Origin: Stemphylium vesicarium
Taxonomy: Eukaryota > Ascomycota > Dothideomycetes > Pleosporales > Pleosporaceae
Assembly: GCA_004380135.1 (NCBI GenBank)
Contig: QXCR01000001.1
Span: 744,001 to 808,000 of the forward strand
Reading direction: 5' to 3'
DNA: 64,000 nucleotides
Made by a program: the position numbers and the translations under genes. Shown here in pieces: positions 13,101 to 24,738 of the stretch (positions are counted from its first letter, which is position 1; every line of letters begins with the position of its first letter). The notes below the pieces were generated by a model. That model ran no database searches. It saw only the letters and a list, made by a program, of their open reading frames with translations, and had not been told where the DNA came from.

Positions 13101-14910
13101 ATGGCCGACCTCATATGGGACCATACCGCAGCCCTCGGCACGGCGCCCATATTCGACGATGCTGTCTATCTCTCTGAAGCCCTCCGTCTTCCCATAAACC
13201 AGAATGAAGACGACCTTGACGCCGAACTAGTCCTGCAGGCCCGCGAGTCTGGTATCCATGATCCTTATCGCTTCGTACCCCCGCCAAAAACTATCTCCCG
13301 TGCCATATCGACCATGACTCTGGACAGCGACCAGAGAAGTTCGCGGTCGATCCATTCCCAGGAAACTCAATCTACAAGTTTCACCTCGGCGCCTTCCCGG
13401 ACCTCTAGGGACCATGTCTACTCCACCGACCACCCAACCGCGAAGAGGGCGCCTCCAACCCTTACACGGGCTTCGCACTCGGTCGAGAACTGCCAAAAAG
13501 CCATTGACGGCCCGGAATCCGGCGTTCAATCCAGACAGTCCTCGACCCTTTCCGTCGCGCCTTCCATCATTTCCAGCGCATCATCGTCACAGCAAGCACA
13601 ACCGCGGAAGAAGCGAGGCTCAGCCATATTCTCCCTGTTCCGAAGAGACTCGAGGTATGTCGCCGCAACGGAACTGCATTCACTTGTTACTAATCTTCTC
13701 CTAGTACTTGTCTTTCCGCCTCACACCAAAGATCTCACAGCAAGCCCCGGGTCGCAAAACTAGACTGCGGTCATTCCTTGTCTACCCACGACATTCGCAA
13801 ACATATACAAGAAGCCTTGCAGCGTGGCACAGATGCAGTGCCCGATTGTTGTGGAAGTGCACTACCGCGATCGGTATTAGAAGATGTTCTGACTAAAGAG
13901 GAGGCGGACCTTGTTGCAGATGACGTTGCACAAGCATCGGTCGTGCCTCCGTTGCGCGATTCCGGCTACTGCGAACCTGAACCATCACCTGCCGATCCGT
14001 CACACTCGCACAACGGCTCCAGTGCATCAGTGCAGTCCCCAACACGGTCGAATATTCCGCCCCGTCGTCCTAGGCATGAGGCAATCAGCATTGATGCGGC
14101 CTTGGCAAACGAGGCGTTCAAGAGCTTCAAGAGTCAGCAGAAGGAACAATTCGAAAGGGTCTCGACTTTTGAATCCACTCAAAGAAAAGCGTTGTCGGTA
14201 CACTACAGGCACGAAATGGAACGTCTGAAGGCGCAACACGAAACCCGCAAAAGCGAGCGAATAGAGCAGGTATGTGTAAAGTAGGTTGTCTCACCCCTGA
14301 TCAGCCTGCTCACAATTTACAGCACACGGATAACCTCGAGCGATTGGAGGAGCGGCAGCTTCTCGCTGAACATGACCTTCTGGAAACACAAGCCCAGGAG
14401 ACACAGAACGTAGCCACGGCGCTAAAGTATATCGAGGCCTATTGTCTTGGTGCAAAATCCCAACAGGAGCACACGCACACTGTGTCAGTGGATGATTTCA
14501 AAAAACTCGAGCGCCAAAAATTGCTCCAACAAGGTCTTCCGAGGAAACATGCAAGCGCCATCAACGTACTACGGGCAAGGCAAGAGTTGGATTTCAAACG
14601 GAGATTGGAGATACACGAAGCTGAGTTAAAGCAACTAGACGCGGATCTGGAAAAGGAGGAATCCGCAAAGGAGGAGGAATATAAGAAAGAGTCGGAACAA
14701 CTGGAAAAGGTCATTGAAGCACGAAGAAAGAGGTTATTACAGAGGTGGGAGCTCAAGTTCGAGATGTGGCGGCGCGATTGGGAGCAACAGCACGATACCA
14801 CCATCGATGCGAAACTCGAACATGAAGACTGGCCATCTCGCCTAGCAGACCACACGATTACCATTCCTGATGCGAGCGCATTAGCTCAGTATGTCAAGGT
14901 CGCAACATAA
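13101..14910 (+). CDS. Fungal protein with a RING-like Cys/His segment and long C-terminal coiled coil (568 aa)
   Basis: Three exons, 13101-13654, 13705-14269 and 14323-14910, with GTATGT donors and 50- and 53-nt introns; all phases fit. Residues 1-180 are Ser-rich and polar. The exon 1/2 junction falls in a Cys/His region: a TCLSASHQ segment, then KLDCGHSLSTHDIRKHI, then AVPDCCGSALPR. The spacing resembles the C-terminal half of RING/IBR-type zinc sites in fungal E3-like proteins, but with too few cysteines for a full RING. From about residue 340 to the end it is highly charged coiled coil rich in Glu, Lys, Arg and Leu, ending near SALAQYVKVAT. I infer a structural or ubiquitin-related protein; the function is not known to me. 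Start choice: the first ATG giving the conserved-looking MADLIWDH N-terminus. Confidence 0.8.
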
Positions 14911-16109
14911 GCCGACCATTTCCCATCCGCTTCGGCTTTCGGCGTATCAGGAACCGACCATATAGGAGCTTTCCTCATCCCAGGGCTATTTCTATTATAA
15001 AGCGCGGCGTTCACACCCGGACAAGGGACAGCGGCGGCGACGCGGACTATCCTTGATCATCATTATCATTTGTTGCATTGGCGGTCCTTTGTTCAGCACT
15101 CATATACCCCATTGCGCAACTTACTTTTGCCCTGTACACCGAACATGTTTCACGTCTTTTTCTTTTCTCCCTGGTAGAGCACGAACATCTTGGAGCAACG
15201 ACACTATATAAGTAATCGCATGTAGACAGACCCCCTACCCTAATTTGCGGGTTGGATAATGAACAAAGAAAAATTGACAATGAAGGCCATGGTCCAAACA
15301 TCGTGATATGCAGATGATTGCGTCATGCCGCGAAACTCTCTTAAATTCAAATGCCGGATCATCAAGCCCAAGCTTCCTCTACCCGCCTCGGACGGAGACC
15401 AGCCCGCCACGCACACTAGTTGCGCCACACTCTCGCATCCAGAAAGCTAACCAATTCCTCGGGAACTTCTAGGCCTTGTGTGAAAAAAATAGGGAAGGCA
15501 CCAAAAAAAATTAATGCTCCGACGCAGGGACTAGATGGAAACAAGTGGAACGAACGGCGTTCGCTACAATCGACGGTTTTTTGCGAAGCTTACTTGAAGT
15601 GGATTTTTGCTTTTCTTGTGCTTGTCTTATCTGATCGGGTGCTGGTGGTGTGGTGGGGTGGGGTACTTGGGTAGGGGAGAGCAGGGTCAGATGATGTGCG
15701 CGGAAAGATGGTATTGATGGATAAAGTGGGTGTGTGAGGGGTTGAGTAGTGAAGATAATGGAAGCTGTTTTTGCCCTTTTTTCCCCGGTTTTTATTTTAT
15801 TTTACAAAGGTAGTTGGTTGGTGTTGCTGGGTGTTTCTCGGGGGCTCGCGGCGATGGCGAGGACATACAGAGACACCAGGAAGCTTTGTAGACCGACAGA
15901 CACTATTACAGAAAGGCAAATCGTGTGTAAACATTCGTTTTAGAATTTGCTATCTGGGGTTGTGGGGTATCTCTACTATTTGATCGTAAAACATTCGTCA
16001 AGACATCGTTATTCGTTGTACAAAAAGGTATTCGCTTCGGCCTAAGCACGACTGTTGCCCGATGTAAATCGTCTTTCGATCGTCTCGTCTAAATACTCGA
16101 AATCAAACT
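14911..16109. other. Convergent intergenic region, no gene seen
   Basis: About 1.2 kb between two convergent genes. It contains A-rich (about 15484-15512) and T-rich (about 15768-15805) tracts and a G/T-rich strand-asymmetric stretch (15630-15730), consistent with the 3' UTR of the minus-strand zinc-finger gene. No frame has recognisable content. Confidence 0.6.
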
Positions 16110-17843
16110 TCAACCGCGAGTGGCGTCGCTGTTGTACTGCTCGACAGGTGCAAGCATGTCCCACTGAAGACCCTCCTGGGCGTCCATGGGTGGTGGCAGA
16201 TTGCCCAGGCCCATTTGCATGTCCATCTCAGCATCTTCATTGAGCAGTGACAGATGGTCAAACTGCTGGTCGAAGAAGCCATTGTTGTGGACCATGCCCT
16301 TAGGATCCATATAAGGTAGCGTGGGCATAGCGCCTTCCATGAAATAAGGCCCTGGCGTCTCGGGCATACTGGGTGTAGCGGAATCAAACATGTTCATCGA
16401 ATCATCAAAGCCGCCAATCCAGAACTGTCCTCCGGTGACCGCATCACGCTCCTGTATCCGCTCTTCGATCTCTTCTTCGGTCATGTTGTGCTCGGCGCGG
16501 AGGTGGCGACGTAGGTCGCGATCCATGTAAAAGCGGTACTCGCATGTCTTGAACAAACAGGCAACCTCTCTTCCTTGTTCGTAGCCCACGCCGGTGAGCA
16601 TGGTAAGCATGGAGGGATCTGGCTTCTTTTTCGATTTGGCGGCCTTTCGTAGCTGTTTGCGGTTGCCGAGGCCGAGATGATGTGTTCGGACGTGCTGGTC
16701 TAGAGACGATTTCGCCTTGAAGGAAGCACCGCACGCGTTTTCTCCGTTCCAGGCTTTGAGGTCTGCCTGTTTTGAATTTTGTAGAGCATCAGAAGTGCAC
16801 GAGTACTTGAACTGCTTGTCGTGGACGGTCTGGATATGTACGGTGAGGTTATGCTTCCGGTTGAAGACACTCTCGCAGCCTAGTCTCGGGCAGGCATACT
16901 GTTGTTGTCCTTGTGGGTCACCGTGTATGGTCTCGAGATGTACTTTGAGGTTGGATGCGCTCTTGAACTTCTGGCCACACACATTGCATAGCGGCGGGTG
17001 GCACTCAGCGGTGTGAACGTCCAGCTCTTCCTTGGTCGCAAAAGAGGGCAGATGGGCTCGATCAGTCGACTCGGTCTGCGACTCCTCTCCAGGGCCAGTG
17101 ACGAGACAAAGCATACAGAAATGGCCTTCCTCCTGCGTTTCGGCATGTGCTCGTTCCATGTGCCGCTGCAATGCACCCTCGGTCTGGAATCCACTGGTGC
17201 ACCTCATGCCCGTCTCTCCGTCCATGTGGGCACAGTTGTATGGCTTGACTTCGAGGTGTTGGCTTTTGACATGTGCCTCGAGAGCCTTTGCCTTCCTGAA
17301 GGCCTCATTGCATGGCGGATATTCAGTACAGTAGAACTTGGACTCGTGGACGTCCTTGTGCCGCTGCAGTCTGCCATTGGAAGTGAAGCTCTTCCCACAC
17401 CCACTCCAGTCGCATACAAATGTCCGTTCGGTGGCGGGGTCGCTGTGTGCATTCTTCAGATGTCGTTGCAGATGATCTTTGCGAGGGAACGTCTTGTCGC
17501 ATCCCGGTTCGGTACAGGCGAATGGCCGCTCCTTGTTGTGGCTTCGCATGTGTGTCTCGAGGCGACACGGTCGATTGAATCGCTGGGAGCATGTGGGGCA
17601 GACGTAGTTCCACTGTCGACGGGCTTCGCTCTCAGCTCTCAAGGTGCCGTTGTCCGTGTAGTTCACTTTGTAGTCGGTCGAATCGTCTGAAGCGTAGGCC
17701 AGCTCGGGGGTCTCGGCCGCAGCACCTCCGGGAATGTCAGTTTGCGGCAACAATGTCGGGGCGGGAGAGGCGATCGCACCTGCTCGAGACTTCTTCTGGG
17801 GAGCAGTGCCGCTGCTGTCTGTAGCCTTGCGTTTCAAAGCCAT
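16110..17843 (-). CDS. PZF1: Transcription factor IIIA-like C2H2 zinc-finger protein
   Basis: A single-exon gene of 577 aa from the ATG at 17843 (an upstream in-frame ATG at 17903 would add 20 residues). From about residue 80 there is a TFIIIA-like array of nine or ten C2H2 fingers with H-x3-H or H-x4-H ends: CPTCSQRFNRPCRLETHMRSH, the CTEPGCDKTF, CDWSGCGKSF and CTEYPPCNEAF fingers, an irregular finger with a long Cys-Cys spacer, CNVCGQKF, CPRLGCESVF, another irregular one, and a final CLFKTCEYRF. TFIIIA binds the internal control region of 5S rRNA genes and recruits TFIIIC and RNA polymerase III. A long insertion before the sixth finger, as in fungal TFIIIA, also fits. The C-terminus (about 450-577) is acidic, Met/Pro-rich and unstructured. 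Divergent from the RPB6 gene. Confidence 0.87.
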   Translation of the reverse strand: MALKRKATDSSGTAPQKKSRAGAIASPAPTLLPQTDIPGGAAAETPELAYASDDSTDYKVNYTDNGTLRAESEARRQWNYVCPTCSQRFNRPCRLETHMRSHNKERPFACTEPGCDKTFPRKDHLQRHLKNAHSDPATERTFVCDWSGCGKSFTSNGRLQRHKDVHESKFYCTEYPPCNEAFRKAKALEAHVKSQHLEVKPYNCAHMDGETGMRCTSGFQTEGALQRHMERAHAETQEEGHFCMLCLVTGPGEESQTESTDRAHLPSFATKEELDVHTAECHPPLCNVCGQKFKSASNLKVHLETIHGDPQGQQQYACPRLGCESVFNRKHNLTVHIQTVHDKQFKYSCTSDALQNSKQADLKAWNGENACGASFKAKSSLDQHVRTHHLGLGNRKQLRKAAKSKKKPDPSMLTMLTGVGYEQGREVACLFKTCEYRFYMDRDLRRHLRAEHNMTEEEIEERIQERDAVTGGQFWIGGFDDSMNMFDSATPSMPETPGPYFMEGAMPTLPYMDPKGMVHNNGFFDQQFDHLSLLNEDAEMDMQMGLGNLPPPMDAQEGLQWDMLAPVEQYNSDATRG

Positions 17844-18101
17844 GGCGACATCGATAGCGTACAAATAGATGGAAAAATGCGGCTCACTGATGCGGAGAGA
17901 CATGGTAGATATTCGAGATCCACTGTATTTTCAGCGCGCCAAGATTTCGCGAGCTAGTGCCTGCGTCGATCCTTGTCAAAGTCCAGAGCTTTCTTTCTTT
18001 GACGGGCGCATTAGGCACTTCATCTCGCAGCATCATCATATACGCGCAAAACTAGAGCTACTCGAAAAGACACCCGTCCATCTCCAAATCCTACCGCGAC
18101 A
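17844..18101. promoter_or_regulatory. Shared 258-bp divergent promoter of TFIIIA and RPB6 genes
   Basis: Only 258 bp separates the two start codons, so both promoters and 5' leaders must lie here. I see no single convincing TATA element. Co-regulation is an inference from the arrangement and from the shared role in RNA polymerase function. Confidence 0.6.
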
Positions 18102-18733
18102 ATGTCTGACTACGGCGGCGACGACTACGACGGCGGTGCTGGCGACATGTACGTGCTTCCATCTATGCGCTTCTCGTTCCCCGGCCGCAGAGTGTCGGAG
18201 CCTGAACGACCCAAGGAATAACGGCTAACGTCAACAGGGAGGAGCCTCTCATCGAGTTCGATGAAGAAGCCGAACCCGATCTCATGGACGACGAAGACGA
18301 CCAGCCCGGCGCCGGCGGCGAAGACCCAGACAACGCAGACCCCAACGATGACAACGTAGTCGTGTCTGGCGACGCCAACGCGGCCGCCGCAGCCAAAGAG
18401 GCCTCCAAAAACACCGTCACAAGCGAAAAGGACAAGAGGGTCCCGAATGAGAACCGCACGACGACGCCATACATGACCAAGTACGAGAAGGCGCGTGTGC
18501 TGGGTACAAGAGCGCTGCAAATCAGGTACGCGCCACATTTGGAAACATAGAAAAGGCAAGGCTAACACTTTTGCAGTGGTAACGCACCGGTATTGATTGA
18601 CGTGGAAGGCATGACGGATCCTCTGCAGATTGCTGCCAAAGAACTGCAGGAGAAGAAGATCCCACTTGTTGTACGGAGATATCTCCCCGATGGCTTCTAC
18701 GAGGACTGGACCTGCGAAGAACTCCTGACATAA
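18102..18733 (+). CDS. RPO26: RPB6/ABC23, subunit shared by RNA polymerases I, II and III
   Basis: A 163-aa protein in three exons: 18102-18148, 18238-18525 and 18577-18733. The N-terminus is highly acidic (MSDYGGDDYDGG, then EEPLIEFDEEAEPDL), as in eukaryotic RPB6. The conserved C-terminal core begins at about residue 90 with TTPYMTKYEKARVLGTRALQIS, continues with NAPVLIDVEGMTDPLQIAAKEL, and ends with the hallmark IPLVVRRYLPDG and a Trp/acidic tail. It is a structural subunit near the base of the clamp and is needed for polymerase assembly. The first intron (89 nt) follows codon 15 and the second (51 nt) splits a Ser codon inside the core. Length and sequence are normal for the family. Confidence 0.97.
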
Positions 18734-18993
18734 TAGGCAGTCTGTCGAGTTGCATATGGAACGGAGTTTGAATTGCTGCTGAATTATGGGGCATCTCGGC
18801 GAATGGAGTCTCTCTAGTGGTTGCGCAATTATATCCCGAATCTCATCCGATTCCCGTTAAGTCCAAGCCTTCTCCGTCGCATGTGCGGATCCGCGGATAT
18901 GATTCCTATAACGAGCCAAAAGATTAGGGCAAGGTGGGGTAGCTTGACATAGCTATTCATTCCCCGCACTAATTCCAGGCACAACGTCACTCA

Positions 18994-20109
18994 ATGCGAC
19001 AGCTCACAAAACTTCTAAACACCCCGCGACTTGCATCTGCATTCCAATACCCTACTACGCGTTTCCTACACCATATTGCACCTTTCACCATGTCGTTCGA
19101 AACCACCGGCACTATCGCCTCCTTTGGGGGCAAGCTGTTGAAGCTGAAGCACAAGTCCGCGAGCACAAACACAGACATGGAGCTGAACATGTTCCTTCCC
19201 CCACAAGCCCTCAAGTCCGGCGCAAAGGTTCCGGTTCTGTTCTACCTTTCAGGCCTCACATGTACCGGCAACAACTGCTCGGAGAAGGGCTTCTTCCAGC
19301 ACGGTGCAGCTCAGCATGGCATTGCTGTCGTGTATCCCGACACTTCACCGAGTTCGTGTTTATCGTGAACGAAACCTTGAGCACCTGACTAACCCACCGT
19401 ATAGGAGGCCTTCAGATTGAGGGCGAGGACGAAGCATACGACTTTGGCTCTGGCGCTGGCTTCTACGTAGATGCCACCAGGGAGCCATGGACTAAGGGCT
19501 ACAACATGTACTCTTACATCACCAAGGAACTACCCGACGCGCTATTTTCATCTTTCAAGGAGCTGGACTCCAGCAGAGTTAGCATCACAGGTCACAGCAT
19601 GGGAGGTCACGGCGCATTGACATTGGTAAGTCTGTCATGATGAGGGTGAACTTCTCAATACTAATATCCATTGCTAGTTCCTCAAGAACCCTGGCAAGTA
19701 CAAGTCTGTCTCCGCGTTCGCGCCCATCGCCAACCCCATCAACTGCCCATGGGGTCAAAAAGCATTCAAGGGATACTTTGGAGAGGACCAGCAACAGAAG
19801 TGGAAGGAGCACGATGCTTCGGAGCTTGTAAAGCAATGGAAGGGTCCTCTTGAGATGCTGATTGACGTGGTACGTATCTCGTGATGGCAACCCCGCAGCA
19901 CCTTTACTAAGAAAAAGTAGGGTACCGGAGACAACTTCTACAAGCAAGGCCAGCTTCTTCCCGAGAACTTCATCCAAGCGGCCAAGGAAGCTGGAAACGA
20001 CAAGGGTATCCAGCTCCGCATGCAGCCCGACTACGACCACAGCTACTACTTCATGGCATCCTTTGCCGACGACCACGTTGCATGGGCGGCAAAGCACTTG
20101 GGCGCGTAG
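18994..20109 (+). CDS. S-formylglutathione hydrolase (esterase D family)
   Basis: Four exons (18994-19351, 19405-19625, 19678-19869, 19921-20109) give 319 aa from the first ATG, or 287 aa from the in-frame ATG at 19090 (MSFETTG), which matches the usual family length. The enzyme hydrolyses S-formylglutathione to formate and glutathione, the last step of glutathione-dependent formaldehyde detoxification. Visible signatures: LSGLTCTGNNC oxyanion region, DTSPRG formed exactly across the first splice, nucleophile elbow GHSMGGHGAL, an Asp in GTGDNFY and the catalytic His in DYDHSYYF. The upstream 32 residues are Arg/Leu/Thr-rich and lack acidic residues, so the longer form could carry a mitochondrial presequence. 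The first donor, GTTCGT, is weak but required for the DTSPRG motif. Confidence 0.95.
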
Positions 20110-20920
20110 TAAGTTCATGTGACTACTATTGCAGTTACAGTCTGCTCACGACGACAGAAGCGGCTCTGAGTTTAAAGAAAGACTATAGATTGGCAATGGC
20201 ATTTCTACACGATTAGCATGAGTTGGTTGCATATTTATCGTCATTGTCTAGCGGGCCGCGGCTTCTTTTTAGCATAGAAACCTCAATGTAAACTTGCAAG
20301 AAGCTGCAGCTCCACTAGAAAGTCACAGCATGGAATATTTACACTTTTCTAATTCAGAGCGTGCCCCCAATACTACGAATCAGAAGTTCACTTTCCGTCG
20401 CATTTATGATTCTGAAAAAGTATTTTTATCTAGTGGTCCCAAGCCGCGTGGTGTCTTGATGATGGAGAATTGCGACGACCCTTTTTGTGCGCACGTGTCA
20501 CCCCGGTGAAATTGGGCGTGAGGACATCCCACCACCGAAAAGTGGGCTTGGCGCTCCCACTCCAGTCATTGCACAGCTCTTTTCGCTCACGACGACCTAA
20601 CAAAGGCCAAGGTTTGCTCTTGATTTTTTTTCAGTAACATTGCCGCACCTTCAGAAGTCAAGAAGAAAGCTCCTACCACTGCCTCTTTCATAAATTAGCC
20701 CTTGCACACGCCGTACGTCCGCCCCTCGTGCCCCGCCTCTGCCTTCACCGCTGTAACGCTTTCACGATGCAGACTTTCGCACCCTACTCAATGACCCGAT
20801 AGCGTTCCAGTCGACTAAACATCTTTCCAATACCTCCGATGCGCACCACATAGCCTAAACCACATCCACTCCTAACTTGACACTCAAACTTACCCGTCCG
20901 GCATTGAGCAAGTGGAGGAA
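20110..20920. other. Intergenic between S-formylglutathione hydrolase and LOS1
   Basis: About 810 bp. The first part is probably 3' UTR. From about 20520 to 20920 the plus strand is C/T-rich, as expected for the LOS1 promoter and leader. No other gene seen. Confidence 0.6.
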
Positions 20921-23900
20921 ATGGAAGACCAGGTATGCACGGCCAATTGCTGTGTGCTGCAAACCTCCCGACAGTCGTACTGATGCTGTCATGCCCAAGG
21001 TCGAAAACGCGATTCAGATCGCCGCGAACCCAACGTCCAGCCAGGAGCTGCGTGGTCAGGCTTTAGAATACCTGAACCAGCTCCGCTCAGAAGGCTCAGC
21101 ATGGCAAGCCGCCCTCGCACTCTTCACCCGCGACCCTCGCGCTACAGACTTCGTCCGTCACACCTCGCTCGATCTTGTCAACAATGCCATCCAAGAGCAC
21201 CGGCTGGATGAGCAGAGCACTGCCTACATCAGGGATACGCTCATGAACCATATCCGCCAGTCTTACGTGCCCGGCAGTGGAGCTGCGGATACAAACCACA
21301 TCCAGAACAAGTTGATGCAGACTATCACTTATCTCTTTGTAGCTCTGTATCCTTCGTCATGGCAGTCCTTTTTCGATGACTTCCGCGCTTTGGCCGGTGA
21401 CCAGGCCACCATCGGCAGCGTTAACACAGCTACAACCTTCCTCTACATTCGCATGCTTGTCCAGGTTCACGACGAGATCGCCGATCAATTGGTAGCGCGA
21501 CCAGAAGACGAGAAGAAGCGGAACACGGAATTGAAGGACCTCATTCGGCAGCGAGACGCACAGAAGATCGCATTGTCCTGGCAAGAGATACTGGGCAAGT
21601 GGAGGGAGACGGATCTGGGTCTTGTGGAAATGTGTCTGAGGACCATCGGACGCTGGGTCAGCTGGACCGATATCAACTTGATTGTTAACCAAGCCATGAT
21701 TACCACATTCCTGGAGATGGCCGGCCAACAGGGTATTGGCGACCCCGAGAGCGCGGCTGGAAAGGTGCGAGATGCTGCTATCGACACTTTCTCCGAGATT
21801 GTAGGCAAGAAGATGAGCCCATCAGACAAGATTGAGCTTATCACGTTCCTGAATCTCTCCGAAGTTGTTGGTCAGCTTATTAGCAGTCCAGCTCTAGCCG
21901 AATTCCACAGTCCAAACTACGACAACGATCTTGCCGAGACCGTCGCGAAACTTGTCAACAACATTGTCTTCGACATCGTCCGGATCCTGGAAAACGAAGC
22001 AGTCGAAGAGCATATCCGGCAGCGTGCCGACGACCTCGTTCGAATCTTTACACCCTACCTATTACGTTTCTTCGCCGATCAGTACGACGAGGTTTGCTCT
22101 ATGGTGATACCATCACTCACCGACCTTCTTACTTTCCTGCGCAAACTACAAAAGAAGACTGGATCTGTTCCTCCACAATATGCCGCTGTGTTACCCCCTG
22201 TCCTGGATGCGATTATCGCGAAGATGAAGTATGATGAGACGGCGTCTTGGGGTGAAGAGGGTGATCAAACGGATGAAGCCGAGTTCCTAGATCTCCGACG
22301 GCGCCTTCATGTCCTGCAACAGACAGTGACCGCTATCGACGAGAACTACTACATCGAGACGCTCAGCCGCCTAGTAAACGGGACTTTCGGACGCTTATCA
22401 CAGGGTGACCAGTCACTAAATTGGCGCGATCTCGAACTTGCTTTGTACGAAATGTACCTATTCGGAGAACTCGCCATCCGAAACCAAGGACTCTACGCGA
22501 AGCGTCAACCCTCCTCTGCTGCTGCCGAACAGCTTGTCATCATGATGAACAGCATGATCGACTCCGGTCTCGCGAACTACCCGCACCCTGCTGTCCAACT
22601 ACAATACATGGAGATTTGCGTTCGTTACTACCAGTTCTTCGAACAAAACCCTGGTCTGATCCCTAAGCTCCTCGAAAATTTTGTCAATCTTACCCACAGT
22701 GAACATGTCAAAGTTCGCTCGAGATCTTGGTATCTTTTCCAACGATTAGTCAAGCATTTGCGAGCGCAGCTGGGCAATGTGTCTTACGACATCATCCAAG
22801 CGGTCGGAGATTTGCTCACAATCAAAGCTGAGCTACCTGATAGCTCGGAAGACGAGATGTCATCTGACGAAGAGGATCAATCTGCAGATGCGCTGTTCAA
22901 CTCACAACTTTACCTATTCGAAGCCGTTGGATGCATCGCCTCGTCAAACACAGTCTCTGTAGACAACAAGAAACTTTACGCGCAAACCATTATGAGTCCA
23001 CTCTTTGAGGACATGCAACAGACTCTACCACAAGCGAGGAACGGCGACGAGCGGGCCACACTGCAGATCCACCACATCATTATGGCTTTGGGAACACTAG
23101 CGCGCGGTTATTCCGACTGGGTTCCTTCAAACAACAACAGCGCTGTGCCACAGAGCGAAGTAGCTGACGAGTTCGTGAAAGCTTCCGAAGCTATCCTCGT
23201 CGCTGTTGAGTCACTCAACTCCTCCGGGTCTATCCGCCACGCAGCGCGCTTCGCCTTCTCCCGCATGATCGCTGTTCTAGGCTCGCGATTGCTACAACAG
23301 CTGCCATCATGGATAGAGGGGCTATTGTCACTAAGCTCGTCAATGGACGAGATAAGCACATTCCTGAAGGTCCTTGGTCAAGTCATCTTCACGTTCAAGT
23401 CAGAGATCGCTGGCATTCTGGACACCGTTATGACTCCAGTTTTGCAGCGCATATTCACCGCTTTAGCAGTGGTTCCTGCGGGCACAGACGACGAGATTCA
23501 ACTGGCTGAGCTCCGTCGAGAGTATCTGAACTTCATCGTTGTCGTTCTCAACCACGGTCTTGGGTCTGTGCTCGTTAGCAACGGTACGTTCAAATTTCCA
23601 ACATCGGCAATCATGCTGCTAACATAATCCAGCCAATCAAGCAACTTTCGAGCCAGTAATATCTTCGATCGAGACATTCGCTCGCGATACGCACGACTAC
23701 CAGACCGCACGTCTCGCAATCTTCGTACTCATCCGTATGATTTCCGTCTGGGGTGGACCTGACAAGGTTGGGCCCGGCGCGAATGCCACACCGACGTCGC
23801 CCGATGCCACTCAAGCACCATTGACAGGCTTCGATAACTACGTGGTAGATAGGTTCTCTCCTCTGGCATGGTCGATTCCAGCATCCCCTGGTTTCAACGC

Positions 23901-24147
23901 CAAAGATGCGCAGGCCAAACAAGTCCTTTACGAAGTGGCGAACCTACAGCACGAGATTATCAAGAAGGTCGGAGAATCGTATATCGAGCGTCTCAAGAGC
24001 GATCTCGCAAACATGGGTGTTGGCGATGATGGCCAAGACCAATACCTACGCACGCTAGCAGGCTCGTTTGAAGGCCCAAAGAAAGAGAAGGAGTGGCGCA
24101 ACTTTTATACCCAATTTGTGGACCGTATGCTCGCTAGCAGAGCTTAG
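20921..24147 (+). CDS. LOS1: Exportin-T (tRNA exportin, Los1)
   Basis: A 1,036-aa karyopherin-beta protein in three exons: 20921-20932, 21000-23583 and 23633-24147. It carries mature tRNA out of the nucleus in complex with Ran-GTP and is built of HEAT-type helical repeats throughout. Exon 1 encodes only MEDQ; splicing (GTATGC donor, 67-nt intron) then gives VENAIQIAANPTS and EYLNQLRSEGSAWQAAL, the typical exportin-T N-terminus. The unspliced frame could start only at a non-ATG codon. An acidic segment, SSEDEMSSDEEDQS, lies near residue 640. The last intron splits the codon after VLVSN; exon 3 adds the conserved RLAIFVLIRMISVWGGP region and ends FYTQFVDRMLASRA. Length is within the usual range for fungal Los1. 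Confidence 0.95.
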
Positions 24148-24738
24148 ATGGCTCTGAATTCGAGATGGGGAGCGGGGAAGATTCTTGAGATGGGCATTCA
24201 TCAAGGGGTATGGCGTCAAGTTTAACCCGGTGGGGAACATCTATTCTGCATAGTAGCTGGCGCCAAGAAAAGGGCTTCTTCAGGCATCGAGGCATTGAGT
24301 TTGATTTTTTTTGTGTTTCTTCTGTTTCATGATAACCCCCTTTTCTCTTCCGACATAGTCTAGCTTTGCGCGTTTCCAAGGACGCTGTGTGAATATAAAA
24401 TAGAAACCTTCTCATCCACCATGCATTCAGCGCTCTGTCGTGAGACATGATCAACTGTTCTGATCAGAATGATGCGTCGCATGAAGAAGGAGCGTCATCT
24501 ATGATGGAAATGTAGGTATAAAACTCGATTTGTACAAAGCATGTCTTCTTGCGGTTCTCGCGCAAGTCTCGCGCTAGCTGTTGGAAGCGGGTTCTAACAA
24601 AGATGTCACGGCGTTCTAGCTCGTATTGCATCACATCATCTAAGAAGTAACCCACCGTTTTGAGATTCTTAAGTTTTTTTTTCCCTCTAATTCTGGGGCT
24701 TGTGGTGGTACTCCACGGGCCAATGCAGTATGGCTGGG
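24148..24738. other. Convergent intergenic region
   Basis: About 590 bp between the LOS1 stop and the stop of the minus-strand Ap4A phosphorylase gene. T-rich on the plus strand around 24300 and 24670. Likely only 3' UTRs and terminators. Confidence 0.55.

Noticed and set aside
16998..17690. 230-codon plus-strand frame
   Set aside because: Exactly antisense to the TFIIIA zinc fingers; its Cys/Val/Leu pattern is a mirror of finger codons.
20877..20999. LOS1 N-terminus extended upstream in the same frame
   Set aside because: Would start at a non-ATG codon and reads through a clear GTATGC intron; the spliced MEDQ start matches the family.
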